Shown: piece by piece, positions 22,599 to 34,877 of the stretch
Layout of the letters: the number at the start of each line of letters is the position of its first letter
Numbering within the stretch: position 1 is the first letter of the stretch
NCBI RefSeq assembly: GCF_000422325.1
Contig: NZ_AULO01000011.1
Span: 1 to 64,000 of the forward strand
Length of the DNA stretch: 64,000 nt
Reading direction: 5' to 3'
Source: Marinospirillum minutulum DSM 6287
GTDB taxonomy: Bacteria; Pseudomonadota; Gammaproteobacteria; Pseudomonadales; Halomonadaceae
Notes under the pieces: generated by a model
What the model saw: the letters and a program-made list of their open reading frames with translations, nothing else
What the model was told of the DNA's origin: nothing
Databases searched by the model: none
Position numbers and translations under genes: made by a program

Positions 22599-25436
22599 AT
22601 GCAAGAAGGCAGCATGGAGTTGATGTGGAATTCCTCTCATACTTATGGGGGCAACATCCACTATATCGAAGAACTCTACGAAGAGTATCTTAACGACCCT
22701 AACGCCGTACCGGAGCAATGGCGTGAGTATTTCAATAAGCTCCCCCGTCCGGAAGGCGCATCAGCGCAGGATCTTCCTTTAGCGCCTGTTCGCGATCACT
22801 TCTCCCGTTTGGCCCGTCAACGAATTACACGCACTGCCAGTGGTAGCAGCGATAACCTGAGCGATAAAAAACAGGTTAAAGTGCTACAGCTGATCAATGC
22901 CTACCGTTTTCGTGGTCACCAACAAGCTAACCTAGATCCACTAGGCTTAATGCAGCGCAAGGCAATTGCTGATCTAGAACTAAGCTATCATCAGTTGAGT
23001 AACGATGATCTAGATCAGGAATTCCAGACAGGTTCGCTTTTTATAGGTAAAGAAGAAAAAGCAACTCTGCGTGAAATTCATGAAGCAATCAGCCAAACTT
23101 ACTGTGGCACTATCGGTGCAGAATTTATGCACATAGTAGATACAGAAGAAAAGCGCTGGTTGCAGCAACGCTTTGAATCCGTTCGTTCTAAACCAAACTA
23201 TAGCCCTGAAGTGCGTGAGCACTTATTAGAGCGTTTAGTCGCTGCTGAAGGTCTAGAAAATTATCTGGCCTCTAAATACCCAGGCACTAAACGTTTTGGT
23301 TTGGAAGGTGGTGAATCCTATATTCCTTTAATGGATGAAATTATCCAGCGCTCAGGTTCTTATGGCGTGAAGGAAGTTGTTATAGGCATGGCACACCGTG
23401 GTCGCTTAAACACTCTAATTAATATTTTAGGTAAAAGCCCCGCTGAGCTATTTGAAGAATTTGACGGTAAAATTGTTGTTGAGTCAGGTTCTGGTGACGT
23501 TAAGTACCACCAAGGCTTCTCATCTAACGTGATGACACCCGGTGGCGAAGTTCACCTAGCCATGGCTTTTAACCCTTCTCACCTAGAAATTGTTTCACCC
23601 GTAATTGAAGGTTCGGTAAGAGCACGCCAAGATCGTCGTGACGACACAGAAGGCCAGCTAGTGCTACCTATTTCAATTCATGGTGACTCGGCTTTCTCTG
23701 GTCAGGGTGTGGTTATGGAGACTTTCCAAATGTCCCAAACCCGCGCCTACAAGACTGGCGGTACTATTCATGTTGTTATCAATAACCAGGTTGGCTTTAC
23801 TACGGCAAAACCTGAAGATACACGTTCATCTGAATACTGTACCGATGTAGCAAAAATGGTTTCTGCACCCATTTTCCACGTTAATGGTGATGACCCAGAA
23901 GCAGTGCTACATGTAACTCAGGTTGCTGTTGACTACCGTATGCAGTTTAAACGTGATGTGGTCATTAACCTTGTTTGTTACCGTCGCCGTGGTCATAACG
24001 AAGCGGATGAGCCATCAGGTACTCAGCCTTTGATGTACCAAAAAATTGCCAAGCACCCAACAACCCGTACTATCTACGGTAAAAAACTGGTGGCAGAAGG
24101 TTTAATTACTGCTGAAGAAGATAAAAAGCTAAGTGATGACTACCGTGATGCTTTAGATAACGGTCAGCACGTTGCTAACGCTTTGGTAAAAGAACCCAAT
24201 AAAGCTTTATTTGTTGATTGGACACCTTACCTAGGTCATGAATGGACAGCTGAATACGACACCAGTGTCGAAATGAAAAAGCTTCAAGAACTTGCTGGTA
24301 AAATGTGCGAAGTTCCTGAAGGTTTTCAAATGCAGCGTCAGGTTTCAAAAATCTACGAAGACCGCCGTAAGATGCAAGCCGGTGCTATGGCTATTAACTG
24401 GGGCTTTGCTGAAGTTTTGGCCTATGCAACTCTAATAGATGCAGACCTGCCGATTCGTATTACCGGTCAAGATGTTGGGCGGGGTACTTTCTCGCACCGT
24501 CATGCGGTTCTACATGACTTCAATGACGGCCGTGTGTTTGTTCCGCTACAAAACATAAAGCCTAATCAGCGTAAATTCATTATTCATGACTCCTTCTTAT
24601 CTGAAGAAGCCGTACTAGCTTTTGAGTATGGCTATGCAACAACTAAGCCCGATGCTTTAGTTATTTGGGAAGCACAGTTTGGTGACTTTGCTAACGGTGC
24701 TCAGGTAGTTATCGATCAGTTTATCTCTTCTGGCGAAACTAAATGGGGTCGTTTGTGTGGTTTAACCATGTTGTTACCTCATGGTTATGAAGGGCAAGGG
24801 CCAGAACACTCTTCTGCACGTCTAGAGCGCTACTTACAGTTATGTGCTGAGCACAATATGCAGGTTTGTACGCCTACCACCCCCGCACAAATTTTCCACC
24901 TTCTACGTCGTCAGGCACTACGCCCACTACGTAAACCTTTAGTGGTTATGTCACCAAAAAGCTTACTGCGTCATAAAGATGCTACTTCAACACTAGAAGA
25001 CTTAGCTAATGGTCGCTTTGAATGCATTATAGGTGACAAAGGAAACCTAGAAGCGAAGAAGGTTAAGAAAGTTATCCTGTGTGGTGGTAAAGTTTATTAT
25101 GACTTGGTTGCTAAACGTGAAGAGTTAGGTTGTGAAGACACGGCTATTGTACGTATTGAACAACTTTACCCCTTCCCAGAAAAAGACTTAGAAGTCGAGT
25201 TGGCTCAGTTTACTAACCTTGAAAGCGTGGTTTGGTGTCAAGAAGAACCACAAAACCAAGGTGCTTGGTACTCTAGTCAACACCACATGCGCAATGTACT
25301 TAATCTAATTAAGCCTGAACTTAATCAGAAGTTTAGCTTTGCTGGTCGTCCTGCTTCTGCAGCACCAGCATCAGGTTATGTTAGTGTGCACGTAGAACAG
25401 CAAAATCGCTTGGTTGCTGACGCCTTTGAGGCATAA
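22599..25436 (+). CDS. sucA: 2-oxoglutarate dehydrogenase E1 component
   Basis: 945 residues from the ATG at 22599. The open frame extends further upstream, but the peptide MQEGSMELMWNSSHTYGGN aligns with the start of pseudomonad SucA. An alternative ATG at 22614 has the better AAGAAGG ribosome-binding site. The thiamine-diphosphate enzyme decarboxylates 2-oxoglutarate and passes succinyl groups to SucB. Visible are IEELYEEYLNDPNAVPEQWR, GMAHRGRLNTL, HGDSAFSGQGVV, NNQVGFTT, the GDDPEAV cofactor motif, RGHNEADEP and GRGTFSHRHAV. The C-terminal part shows the usual LYPFPEKDL block. Confidence 0.96.
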   Translation: MQEGSMELMWNSSHTYGGNIHYIEELYEEYLNDPNAVPEQWREYFNKLPRPEGASAQDLPLAPVRDHFSRLARQRITRTASGSSDNLSDKKQVKVLQLINAYRFRGHQQANLDPLGLMQRKAIADLELSYHQLSNDDLDQEFQTGSLFIGKEEKATLREIHEAISQTYCGTIGAEFMHIVDTEEKRWLQQRFESVRSKPNYSPEVREHLLERLVAAEGLENYLASKYPGTKRFGLEGGESYIPLMDEIIQRSGSYGVKEVVIGMAHRGRLNTLINILGKSPAELFEEFDGKIVVESGSGDVKYHQGFSSNVMTPGGEVHLAMAFNPSHLEIVSPVIEGSVRARQDRRDDTEGQLVLPISIHGDSAFSGQGVVMETFQMSQTRAYKTGGTIHVVINNQVGFTTAKPEDTRSSEYCTDVAKMVSAPIFHVNGDDPEAVLHVTQVAVDYRMQFKRDVVINLVCYRRRGHNEADEPSGTQPLMYQKIAKHPTTRTIYGKKLVAEGLITAEEDKKLSDDYRDALDNGQHVANALVKEPNKALFVDWTPYLGHEWTAEYDTSVEMKKLQELAGKMCEVPEGFQMQRQVSKIYEDRRKMQAGAMAINWGFAEVLAYATLIDADLPIRITGQDVGRGTFSHRHAVLHDFNDGRVFVPLQNIKPNQRKFIIHDSFLSEEAVLAFEYGYATTKPDALVIWEAQFGDFANGAQVVIDQFISSGETKWGRLCGLTMLLPHGYEGQGPEHSSARLERYLQLCAEHNMQVCTPTTPAQIFHLLRRQALRPLRKPLVVMSPKSLLRHKDATSTLEDLANGRFECIIGDKGNLEAKKVKKVILCGGKVYYDLVAKREELGCEDTAIVRIEQLYPFPEKDLEVELAQFTNLESVVWCQEEPQNQGAWYSSQHHMRNVLNLIKPELNQKFSFAGRPASAAPASGYVSVHVEQQNRLVADAFEA

Positions 25437-25507
25437 CAGCAAATAAACTTCAGCTTCTGGGTCTAATTTAGGCCCAGAATACAAGAATAAGTAGGATAGG
25501 GTATAAC

Positions 25508-26707
25508 ATGGCTATTGATATTAAAGCTCCAACTTTCCCTGAGTCAGTGGCTGAGGGCAGTGTTGCAACTTGGCACAAGCAACCAGGTGAAGCGATTAGT
25601 CGCGATGAAATTCTGGTTGATATAGAAACAGATAAAGTTGTTTTAGAAGTACCTGCACCTGTTGATGGCGTGCTAGAAGAAATTTTAGCACAGGAAGGTG
25701 AAACGGTTGTTTCTGAGCAACTTTTAGCACGTATTAAAGAAGGTGCAGTTGCTGCTGCACCTGCGGCTAAAGCAGAAACCGAAGCAGCACCTACTGCTGC
25801 AACAGAAGAAGCTGAAGTAGTTGGTGATTTACGCGTTGCGCCAGCAGCACGTAAACTAGCTGCAGAAAAAGGCCTAGACCTTGCCAGCATTAAAGGTAGT
25901 GGCAAAGGTGGTTTAATTACTAAAGAAGACGTAATGAACGCACCTAGCGCACCTGCCGCTAAGTCTGCTGCTTCACCGGTACAAGTGAATGTGGCGCCAG
26001 GCGAGCGTATTGAAAAACGCGTGCCTATGAGCCGTATGCGTCAAACCATTGCTAAGCGTCTAGTTCATGCACAGCAAACAGCTGCCATGTTAACGACTTA
26101 CAATGAAGTTGATATGAAACCCATTATGGAAATGCGCAAACAGTACAAAGACCTGTTTGAAAAGCGTCATGATGGTGTTCGTCTAGGCTTTATGTCTTTC
26201 TTTGTTAAAGCGGCAACTGAAGCACTTAAACGCTTCCCAGATGTTAACGCTTCTATTGATGGTACAGACATCGTTTACCACGGTTACCAAGACATCGGTG
26301 TTGCCGTTTCAACCGCTCGCGGTTTAATGGTACCTGTATTGCGTGATTGCGATTCCATGAACTTAGCTGATATCGAAGGCACCATTGCAGACTTTGGTAA
26401 GCGTGGTCGTGAAGGCAAAATTGGTATAGATGATTTGCAAGGCGGTACTTTCACCATTACTAACGGTGGCGTTTTTGGTTCGTTAATGTCCACACCTATC
26501 ATCAACCCACCACAAACAGCTATTTTAGGTATGCACAAGATTCAAGAGCGACCTATGGCTATTAATGGTGAAGTTGTTATTCGTCCAATGATGTACTTGG
26601 CGCTTTCTTACGATCACCGCATGATTGATGGTAAAGATGCTGTACAATTCCTTGTTACCATTAAAGAACTCTTGGAAGACCCAGCACGTATTCTGCTGGA
26701 TGTATAA
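25508..26707 (+). CDS. sucB: Dihydrolipoyl succinyltransferase (2-oxoglutarate dehydrogenase E2)
   Basis: 399 residues. A single N-terminal lipoyl domain has [13 protein letters not shown], with the lysine to be lipoylated near residue 44. An alanine-rich linker leads to the E3-binding domain [19 protein letters not shown]...GLITKEDV (about 116-146). The C-terminal catalytic domain ends with [15 protein letters not shown], the His and Asp of acyl transfer. One lipoyl domain and [17 protein letters not shown] indicate SucB and not AceF. It lies 71 bases after sucA, with a GGATAGGG ribosome-binding region. Confidence 0.97.
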   Translation: MAIDIKAPTFPESVAEGSVATWHKQPGEAISRDEILVDIETDKVVLEVPAPVDGVLEEILAQEGETVVSEQLLARIKEGAVAAAPAAKAETEAAPTAATEEAEVVGDLRVAPAARKLAAEKGLDLASIKGSGKGGLITKEDVMNAPSAPAAKSAASPVQVNVAPGERIEKRVPMSRMRQTIAKRLVHAQQTAAMLTTYNEVDMKPIMEMRKQYKDLFEKRHDGVRLGFMSFFVKAATEALKRFPDVNASIDGTDIVYHGYQDIGVAVSTARGLMVPVLRDCDSMNLADIEGTIADFGKRGREGKIGIDDLQGGTFTITNGGVFGSLMSTPIINPPQTAILGMHKIQERPMAINGEVVIRPMMYLALSYDHRMIDGKDAVQFLVTIKELLEDPARILLDV

Positions 26708-26740
26708 AGGTCTGGAAGCGTATTAATCCTGCTACTCTGA

Positions 26741-28192
<1,452 letters not shown>

Positions 28193-28210
28193 TTTATCAG
28201 CAAAAAGTTT

Positions 28211-28291
28211 GTAGGTTGCTTAACCAGGTAACCTACGGGGGATACACCTAACTTAGTTGCTAGTTACCACTGGTGTTTAGTTAGGTGTATC
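28211..28291 (+). promoter_or_regulatory. Two tandem hairpins between lpd and sucC
   Basis: GTAGGTT / AACCTAC (28211-28217, 28230-28236) is followed by GATACACCTAAC / GTTAGGTGTATC (28241-28252, 28280-28291), a perfect 12-bp stem with a 27-base loop. Neither is followed by a U-run. Positions fit an RNA-processing or partial termination signal between sucAB-lpd and sucCD. Confidence 0.5.
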
Positions 28292-28329
28292 AAGATCACA
28301 AGTAACAAACAAACAACGGCATTATAAAT

Positions 28330-29496
28330 ATGAACCTGCACGAATATCAGGGTAAAAAACTGTTCGCCGATTACGGTCTTCCAGTTTCCACCGGTTATGC
28401 TGTAGATACACCGGAAGAAGCAATTGAAGCTTGTAAGAAAATTGGCGGCAACATGTGGGTCGTTAAGGCTCAAGTTCACGCTGGTGGACGCGGTAAAGCT
28501 GGCGGCGTAAAGCTAATCAAATCTGCTGAAGAAGCAGGTGAGTTTGCCAAACAGTGGCTAGGTAAAAATCTAGTAACCTACCAGACTGACAAAAATGGTC
28601 AGCCTGTTAGCAAAATTCTAGTTGAGAGCTGTACAGACATCGCTAATGAGCTTTATCTAGGTGCTGTTCTTGACCGTGCAACACGTCGTGTTGTTTTCAT
28701 GGCATCAACAGAAGGTGGCGTGGAAATTGAGAAGGTTGCAGAAGAAACCCCAGAAAAAATTCTTAAAGCAATCATCGATCCTCTAGTTGGCGCACAACCT
28801 TACCAGGCACGTGAGTTAGCATTTAAGCTAGGTCTAAACCCTGAGCAAATTAAGCAGTTCACTAAGATTTTCTTAGGTCTTGCCCAGTTGTTCACTGATA
28901 AAGATTTGGCACTACTAGAAATCAACCCGCTAGTAATTACTGATGAAGGCAACTTGCACTGCCTAGATGCTAAGTTAGTTATTGATGGTAACGCCTTGTA
29001 TCGTCATAAAGACCTACAAGAAATGCGTGACCCTAGCCAAGAAGACGAACGCGAAGCAACCGCTGCTAAGTGGGAGCTTAACTACGTAGCACTTGATGGT
29101 AACATCGGTTGCATGGTTAACGGTGCTGGTCTTGCTATGGGTACTATGGATATCGTAAATATCCACGGTGGTCAGCCTGCTAACTTCCTAGACGTAGGTG
29201 GCGGTGCTACTAAAGAACGCGTTGCAGAAGCATTCAAAATCATTCTTTCAGACGAGAATGTAAAAGCAGTTCTAGTTAACATCTTCGGTGGTATTGTACG
29301 TTGTGACATGATTGCTGAAGGTATTATTGGTGCTGTAGAACAGGTTGGCGTTAAAGTACCTGTTGTTGTCCGCCTTGAAGGTAACAACGCAGAACTGGGT
29401 TCCAAAAAATTGGCTGAAAGCGGTCTAAACATCATCGCGGCCACTAGCCTAACGGATGCAGCTCAGCAAGTTGTTAAAGCGGCGGAGGGCAAATAA
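28330..29496 (+). CDS. sucC: Succinyl-CoA ligase, ADP-forming, beta subunit
   Basis: 388 residues, exactly the usual length. [18 protein letters not shown] opens the ATP-grasp domain, and [13 protein letters not shown] is the nucleotide loop. [10 protein letters not shown] provides metal-binding residues and [16 protein letters not shown] is the conserved C-terminal domain contacting SucD. With SucD it converts succinyl-CoA to succinate while forming ATP. Its stop codon overlaps the sucD ATG by one base (TAATG), so translation is coupled and subunits are made in equal amounts. Confidence 0.98.
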   Translation: MNLHEYQGKKLFADYGLPVSTGYAVDTPEEAIEACKKIGGNMWVVKAQVHAGGRGKAGGVKLIKSAEEAGEFAKQWLGKNLVTYQTDKNGQPVSKILVESCTDIANELYLGAVLDRATRRVVFMASTEGGVEIEKVAEETPEKILKAIIDPLVGAQPYQARELAFKLGLNPEQIKQFTKIFLGLAQLFTDKDLALLEINPLVITDEGNLHCLDAKLVIDGNALYRHKDLQEMRDPSQEDEREATAAKWELNYVALDGNIGCMVNGAGLAMGTMDIVNIHGGQPANFLDVGGGATKERVAEAFKIILSDENVKAVLVNIFGGIVRCDMIAEGIIGAVEQVGVKVPVVVRLEGNNAELGSKKLAESGLNIIAATSLTDAAQQVVKAAEGK

Positions 29497-30368
29497 TGAG
29501 CGTATTAATTAATAAAGATACCAAGGTAATTTGTCAGGGTTTCACTGGTGGTCAGGGTACTTTCCACTCAGAACAAGCCATTGCTTATGGTACAAAAATG
29601 GTTGGCGGTGTAACGCCAGGTAAAGGTGGTACAACGCACCTAGGTCTACCTGTTTTTAACACTGTAAAAGATGCAGTAGAAGCAACAGGCGCTGACGCTT
29701 CTGTTATCTACGTTCCAGCACCTTTCTGTAAAGACTCTATCCTAGAAGCTGCTAACGCTGGTATTAAGCTAATTGTAGCTATTACTGAAGGCATACCTAC
29801 CTTAGACATGCTTGAGTGTAAAGTTAAGTGTGATGAGCTAGGCGTTGTTCTTATCGGTCCTAACTGCCCAGGTGTTATTACACCCGGCGAATGTAAGATC
29901 GGTATTATGCCAGCACAAATTCACCAGCCAGGTAAAGTAGGTATTGTATCGCGTTCAGGTACACTAACTTATGAAGCCGTTAAGCAAACGACCGACCACG
30001 GTTTTGGTCAGTCAACTTGTGTAGGTATTGGTGGTGACCCTATCCCAGGTTCAAGCTTTATCGATATTCTTAAGCTTTTCCAAGAAGATCCTAAAACTGA
30101 AGCGATTGTAATGATCGGTGAAATTGGCGGTTCTGCTGAAGAAGAAGCGGCTGCTTACATTAAAGCTAACGTAACCAAGCCTGTTGTTTCTTACATTGCA
30201 GGTGTTACAGCACCTCCAGGTAAGCGCATGGGGCATGCTGGTGCGATCATTTCTGGTGGTAAGGGTACTGCAGATGAAAAATTTGCTGCTCTTGAAGATG
30301 CCGGTGTTAAAACTGTGCGTTCTTTAGCCGATATTGGTGCTGCATTAAAAGAAGTGACTGGCTGGTAA
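29496..30368 (+). CDS. sucD: Succinyl-CoA ligase, ADP-forming, alpha subunit
   Basis: 290 residues. The CoA-binding Rossmann domain begins with [28 protein letters not shown], and [19 protein letters not shown] is the conserved loop. The phosphorylated histidine lies in [18 protein letters not shown]. It overlaps sucC by one base and is followed by a strong terminator, closing the TCA gene block that starts with sdhC. Confidence 0.98.
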   Translation: MSVLINKDTKVICQGFTGGQGTFHSEQAIAYGTKMVGGVTPGKGGTTHLGLPVFNTVKDAVEATGADASVIYVPAPFCKDSILEAANAGIKLIVAITEGIPTLDMLECKVKCDELGVVLIGPNCPGVITPGECKIGIMPAQIHQPGKVGIVSRSGTLTYEAVKQTTDHGFGQSTCVGIGGDPIPGSSFIDILKLFQEDPKTEAIVMIGEIGGSAEEEAAAYIKANVTKPVVSYIAGVTAPPGKRMGHAGAIISGGKGTADEKFAALEDAGVKTVRSLADIGAALKEVTGW

Positions 30369-30397
30369 TTCCTAGCTAAGTTGTTTTAAGTTATACC

Positions 30398-30429
30398 AAC
30401 CGCCTGCTTAATAGCAGGCGGTTTTTTTT
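30398..30429 (+). terminator. Rho-independent terminator after sucD
   Basis: AACCGCCTGCT and AGCAGGCGGTT form an 11-bp stem with a 4-base loop, followed by eight T residues. A clear intrinsic terminator 30 bases beyond the sucD stop. Confidence 0.93.
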
Positions 30430-30446
30430 CAGCTAATAAACAGTGC

Positions 30447-30704
30447 TTATTGTTTGTTAGCAGCAGGAGCAAGAGCAGGTTTTTTAATTAAACGTGCTGC
30501 AAAAGTCTGAAGGCGTGGTGCGCCAATTAAAATAAGTACAAAAGCAATGGGCCAAGCAATGTAAAAGGCACGCCACCAGCGCATTAAAAAGTCACCCTCA
30601 TGGCCAGTGTTCACTAAGGTTATTACGCAGGTCATAATGGTAACCATATAGATAGACATAACAGTAGAAAACACATAACGTGCATAACGTGCAGGGAAAA
30701 TCAT
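30447..30704 (-). CDS. DUF2798 family small membrane protein
   Basis: 85 residues with two hydrophobic segments (about 11-30 and 46-64). The FPARYARYVFSTVMSIYMVTIMTCVITLVNTG and WWRAFYIAWPIAFVLILIGAPRLQTFAARLI blocks match what I know of DUF2798 proteins. It is predicted to lie in the inner membrane. Function is unknown. It is convergent with sucD and divergent from the thioesterase pair; no operon partner is evident. Confidence 0.8.
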   Translation of the reverse strand: MIFPARYARYVFSTVMSIYMVTIMTCVITLVNTGHEGDFLMRWWRAFYIAWPIAFVLILIGAPRLQTFAARLIKKPALAPAANKQ

Positions 30705-30825
30705 TTTATTCTCCTAGATTAATTTAGTTTTTGCTTATTTTACCTAATAAAATTCAAGCTTGTACAATGCATTTCTGCTATGCAATCAATAGCCACTCTT
30801 GTAACCACCTTAGCTGGTATAAAAA

Positions 30826-31308
30826 ATGACTAACGACCAACTCAAGCAAGGGATAAGCCGCTTTATGGGTTTAATCCCTCACTGTAAACAGCTAAACATG
30901 CAGGTTGAATCTGTTTGTGAAACTCACCTAGTGCTTTCCATAGAGGGTGATGAGCGTTTTCTGGGGAATAAAGAAGAAGGCTTAATTCATGGTGGTGTTT
31001 TAAGTGTACTAATGGATAGCGCCTGTGGTTCTGCAGCTGTTATTGCTTCACCAGAACCAGAAGTGTGCCCAACGGTTGATTTAAGAATGGATCATTACCG
31101 AGCAGCCAAGGTAGGTAAAAAAATCTATTGCCGTGCAGAGGTAACTCACCTAGCAAGGCAAATTGTTTTTACTGAAGGCTTAATTTGGCAAGACGAAGAC
31201 AAACCTATTTGTAAAGGTACAGGCACTTTTATGCGCCTAGGAGCTGAGCGAACACCTAAAGGTTTTGCTGAGCATATTTTTGGTGCTGCTCAGGAGAAAA
31301 AAGCATGA
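30826..31308 (+). CDS. PaaI-type hotdog thioesterase
   Basis: 160 residues with one hotdog fold. The EGLIHGGVLSVLMDSACGSAAV block is the typical catalytic helix of PaaI/YbgC-like acyl-CoA thioesterases, where His-Gly-Gly positions the thioester and the Asp polarises water. PTVDLRMDHYRAAKVGKKIYCRAEV forms the following strands. The acyl-CoA substrate is unknown. Its stop overlaps the next gene's ATG by 4 bases (ATGA), and that gene encodes a second hotdog protein, so the two may form a hetero-oligomer or serve sequential substrates. Confidence 0.87.
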   Translation: MTNDQLKQGISRFMGLIPHCKQLNMQVESVCETHLVLSIEGDERFLGNKEEGLIHGGVLSVLMDSACGSAAVIASPEPEVCPTVDLRMDHYRAAKVGKKIYCRAEVTHLARQIVFTEGLIWQDEDKPICKGTGTFMRLGAERTPKGFAEHIFGAAQEKKA

Positions 31309-31757
31309 ATGAAAGTGATTTGCAGCCAGGAAAACTTGGCAAACACCTAGCAGCTAAAGAAGTTAACCTTTGGTTGGCGCTAATACCCTACGCACAACTT
31401 ATAGGTGTAGAGGCAGAAGACAGAGGCGAAAATCTAATTTTTACGCTTCAACCTAAATCAACCAATATTGGCAACCCTTTGCTTCCTGCTTTACATGGTG
31501 GCGTGGTTGCCGCCTATTTGGAAACAGCCGCTATTTTAAATGTAATGGCCTATACCCAAGGCAAACGCATTCCTAAAGTAATTGATTTTTCAATTGATTA
31601 CCTACGTTCTGCACGCACAGAAATTACCTATGCACGTTGTGAGTTAGGTCGTTTAGGTAAGCGAGTGGTTAATGTTTCTGTAACTGCTTGGCAGGGCAAT
31701 AGAGAAGCAGAACCCATAGCTTTAGCACGCGCTCACTTAATTTGGCCTGAAAGCTAG
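31305..31757 (+). CDS. Hotdog-fold thioesterase family protein
   Basis: 150 residues. PALHGGVVAAYLETAAILNVMAY is the hotdog helix with His-Gly-Gly, though the usual catalytic Asp is a Glu here (LET). VIDFSIDYLRSARTEITYARCELGRLGKRVVNVSVTAWQG supplies the sheet. It is translationally coupled to the preceding thioesterase. Tandem pairs of this sort are common in gammaproteobacteria and usually annotated as acyl-CoA thioesterases of unknown specificity. No signal peptide or membrane helix. Confidence 0.82.
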   Translation: MNESDLQPGKLGKHLAAKEVNLWLALIPYAQLIGVEAEDRGENLIFTLQPKSTNIGNPLLPALHGGVVAAYLETAAILNVMAYTQGKRIPKVIDFSIDYLRSARTEITYARCELGRLGKRVVNVSVTAWQGNREAEPIALARAHLIWPES

Positions 31758-31852
31758 TTATAAAAATTATACCTTGAAATATTTTGCCTAGACCCCATTA
31801 CACTGAACATCACTTTAATACATTAACCTTGATGCTCAGGAGTTCGCTGATA

Positions 31853-33763
31853 ATGAGTCAGGCAGAAAAACAAACACTCGGTTTCCAAACAGAAGTTAAG
31901 CAACTGCTTCACTTAATGGTGCATGCGCTTTACTCCAACCGTGAAATCTTCTTGCGTGAGCTAATCTCTAACGCCTCAGATGCTTGTGACAAGTTGCGTT
32001 TTGAAGCAATAGCCAAGCCTGCACTTTTAGAAGAAGACCCAGATCTAAAAGTAAAAATCAGTTATGACGAACAAGCCAACAGCTTAACGCTAGAAGATAA
32101 CGGCATAGGTATGAACCGTGATGACGTTATAGCTAATCTAGGTACTATTGCACGTTCTGGTACAGCTGAGTTTCTACAGCAGCTAACAGGGGATCAGAAA
32201 AAAGATTCAGGCTTAATTGGTCAGTTTGGGGTAGGTTTCTACTCGGCTTTTATTGTGGCAGATGAAGTAACCGTTGAAACACGCAAAGCTGGTTTAACGG
32301 CAGAAGAAGGCGTGCGTTGGACTTCAAAAGGTGATGGCGAATTTACGGTAGAAACCATCAATAAGCCAGGCCGTGGTACTCAAATTACCTTAACCCTAAA
32401 AGACGATGCCAAAGAATACGCTAATGGCTACCGTCTACGTAATATTATCCAAAAGTATTCAGACCATATTGGCTTACCTATTCAGCTACAAAAAGATGTA
32501 GACGTGGAGGGTGATGAAGCTGAAGCAGCAGACCAAGCGACGGCGGTTGAGTGGGAAACCATCAATAAAGCCAATGCACTTTGGACACGCAGTAAAAATG
32601 AAATTAAAGACGAAGAGTACCAAGAGTTTTATAAGCACGTAGCTCACGACTTTGAAGACCCTTTAGCTTGGAGCCATAACAAGGTTGAAGGTAAGCAGGA
32701 ATACACTTCATTACTTTATATTCCTAAGCGTGCACCTTTTGATCTTTATCAGCGTGAAGTGCCCCGTGGCTTAAAGCTCTATGTGCAGCGTGTCTTTATA
32801 CTAGATAATGCAGAACAATTCTTGCCGCTTTATTTACGCTTTATTAAAGGTGTGGTTGATTCATCTGACCTACCACTCAATATTTCACGTGAAATATTGC
32901 AACAAAACCCACAAATAGACAGCATGAAGTCAGCGCTTACTAAGCGTGTACTAAGCTTGTTAGATAAAATGACTGACGACCAAGACAAGTACTATGAGTT
33001 TTGGAAAGAGTTTGGTCAGGTGCTTAAAGAAGGCCCAGGTGAAGACTTTGCTAACCGTGAACGTATAGCTGGCTTGCTACGCTTTAGTTCAACAGAACAA
33101 AGCGAGCAACGTGTAAGCCTAGCGGATTACGTTAGCCGTATGAAAGAAGGCCAAGATAAAATTTACTACCTAATTGGTGAAAGCTTAGCTCAGGTTAAAT
33201 CTAGCCCACACCTAGAAGTCTTCCGCAAAAAAGGCATAGAAGTATTACTCTTAACCGATCGTATTGATGAATGGTTAATGAGCCACTTGAATGAGTTTGA
33301 TGGTAAAGCTTTAGTGGATGTTGCCCGTGGTGATTTAGACCTAGGCTCACTCGACACAGAAGAAGACAAAAAAGCGCAAGAAGAAGCAACAGAAACCAAA
33401 AAAGACCTGCTGGAACGCATTAAAAAATCACTAGAAGAGCGGGTTAGTGAAGTACGTGTTTCAACCCGTTTAACCGATTCACCCGCAGTTTTAGTTATAG
33501 GTGCAGGTGATTTAGGTTTACAAATGCGTAAAATTCTAGAAGCTTCTGGACAGCAGGTACCTGATAGCAAGCCCATTCTAGAAATTAACCCTAACCACCC
33601 TCTGGTTGAGCGTTTAGAAGCTGAAGCACAAGAGGCTAACTTTACCGACTTAGCCAGCTTGCTTTGTGATCAAGCAGCACTGGCGGCAGGTGAAAGCCTT
33701 GAAGACCCAGGTCAGTTTGTGCAACGACTTAACCGCTTGCTGTTAGAGTTAGCTGGCAAGTAA
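31853..33763 (+). CDS. htpG: Hsp90 chaperone HtpG
   Basis: 636 residues from the ATG at 31853; the frame is open for 23 more codons upstream, but [22 protein letters not shown] is the conserved start. The GHKL ATPase motifs are clear: [26 protein letters not shown] and [11 protein letters not shown]. The middle domain has the catalytic-arginine [11 protein letters not shown]. The C-terminal dimerisation domain has the usual [21 protein letters not shown]. HtpG folds client proteins in the cytoplasm using ATP. I saw no obvious sigma-32 box in the 95-base gap upstream. A terminator follows. Confidence 0.97.
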   Translation: MSQAEKQTLGFQTEVKQLLHLMVHALYSNREIFLRELISNASDACDKLRFEAIAKPALLEEDPDLKVKISYDEQANSLTLEDNGIGMNRDDVIANLGTIARSGTAEFLQQLTGDQKKDSGLIGQFGVGFYSAFIVADEVTVETRKAGLTAEEGVRWTSKGDGEFTVETINKPGRGTQITLTLKDDAKEYANGYRLRNIIQKYSDHIGLPIQLQKDVDVEGDEAEAADQATAVEWETINKANALWTRSKNEIKDEEYQEFYKHVAHDFEDPLAWSHNKVEGKQEYTSLLYIPKRAPFDLYQREVPRGLKLYVQRVFILDNAEQFLPLYLRFIKGVVDSSDLPLNISREILQQNPQIDSMKSALTKRVLSLLDKMTDDQDKYYEFWKEFGQVLKEGPGEDFANRERIAGLLRFSSTEQSEQRVSLADYVSRMKEGQDKIYYLIGESLAQVKSSPHLEVFRKKGIEVLLLTDRIDEWLMSHLNEFDGKALVDVARGDLDLGSLDTEEDKKAQEEATETKKDLLERIKKSLEERVSEVRVSTRLTDSPAVLVIGAGDLGLQMRKILEASGQQVPDSKPILEINPNHPLVERLEAEAQEANFTDLASLLCDQAALAAGESLEDPGQFVQRLNRLLLELAGK

Positions 33764-33779
33764 ATAGCTTAAACTACCT

Positions 33780-33807
33780 AAGCCCGGCCTAATAACCGGG
33801 CTTTTTT
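33780..33807 (+). terminator. Rho-independent terminator after htpG
   Basis: AAGCCCGG and CCGGGCTT form an 8-bp GC-rich stem followed by a T-run, 17 bases after the htpG stop. Confidence 0.92.
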
Positions 33808-33890
33808 GTAGTTATTCTGGACACACTTGCTATCTGTCGGTAAAGTTCACCTATTACACATCATAATGATTAGTTAGGATGGAGCGGGTA

Positions 33891-34853
33891 GTGGATCGCA
33901 GAACACTTTTAAAAGCCTTGTCACTCTCTGGTTTTGTTGCCTTAGGTAGTGGCTCAGTATTGCGTCAAGTTAACCTGACCGATAAATTACAAAAAAGCTT
34001 TGGCATGGGTGCATTACAAGGGCAATGGGCAGCTACTAACCTGCAGCATGGCATGGAAGACATTCTGCCTACTCAGCTTAGTGAAGCTTTGTCTGTCGCT
34101 CACCAAGAAGCGGCTGCTCAAGCGGTGGCGGCTGGCTCAACTAATGCAGAAACTCGTACACGCTATTTTGAAAGTGTGTTTGATGACGACTACTTCTTGC
34201 CAGAAGAAAAACGCGCCACCATGCTTTTGGCTTATCAGCGTTTGGACCGTTTGCAATCCTTTGTAGGTCACGGCAACTTCAACCTTTTATCTTTTGATGA
34301 AGCACTCAGGTTTGCTCGCAATTATCCAGATATAGGCAACTTTACCCAAGCTGAAATGGATTTTTTAGACGAGCTTTACCATATTGATGCACGCTTGTAT
34401 GGCTTTTATGGTGACCGTGTTTTAGACACTTTGACCAGTAAAGTGAACAAAGACGATGTTCAAAGTGTAGGGCGTACCGGTCACTACCTGTTTAAAGGCA
34501 AGTCGAGTGTGTTTTATGATCGCCTGCTTAGTAAAGTGGGTGATGACCTAGTGCTTACTTCAGGTGTGCGTAGCATGGTTAAGCAGATGCACCTCTTTCT
34601 GGCTAAAGCAGAGCAATCAGCTGGCAATATGTCAAAAGCCTCTCGTTCTTTAGCACCCCCAGGCTATTCTTACCATGCTGTGGGCGACTTTGATGTAGGT
34701 AAGGTTGGCTTTGGTTACCGCAACTTTAGTGATGATTTTGCTGAAACCGATGTTTATAAGCGCTTACAAGATTTAGGCTTTGTTGAAATACGTTACACCA
34801 CAGATAACAACTTTGGTGTGCGTTACGAGCCTTGGCATATACAAGTCAGTTAA
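33891..34853 (+). CDS. Tat-exported D-Ala-D-Ala carboxypeptidase-like M15 peptidase
   Basis: 320 residues from GTG 33891, chosen for the GGAG site six bases upstream and because MDRRTLLKALSLSGF is then a textbook twin-arginine signal. An ATG at 33879 would add four residues. The C-terminal third is an M15 peptidase: SGVRS, then SYHAVGDFD with zinc-ligand-type His and Asp, and EPWH with catalytic Glu and ligand His at the very end. Such enzymes trim peptidoglycan peptides in the periplasm. The region between (about 45-215) is helical and not assigned. A terminator follows, and the next gene is another cell-wall enzyme. Confidence 0.85.
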   Translation: MDRRTLLKALSLSGFVALGSGSVLRQVNLTDKLQKSFGMGALQGQWAATNLQHGMEDILPTQLSEALSVAHQEAAAQAVAAGSTNAETRTRYFESVFDDDYFLPEEKRATMLLAYQRLDRLQSFVGHGNFNLLSFDEALRFARNYPDIGNFTQAEMDFLDELYHIDARLYGFYGDRVLDTLTSKVNKDDVQSVGRTGHYLFKGKSSVFYDRLLSKVGDDLVLTSGVRSMVKQMHLFLAKAEQSAGNMSKASRSLAPPGYSYHAVGDFDVGKVGFGYRNFSDDFAETDVYKRLQDLGFVEIRYTTDNNFGVRYEPWHIQVS

Positions 34854-34877
34854 CCCAAAGTTTGCTATAACAAAATT

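Noticed and set aside
25468-25905. 145-codon open frame antisense to the start of sucB
   Set aside because: Composition is serine/alanine-rich as expected from the complement of an alanine-rich lipoyl linker, with no domain and no ribosome-binding site. A shadow of sucB; the similar frame at 27157-27594 is a shadow of lpd.
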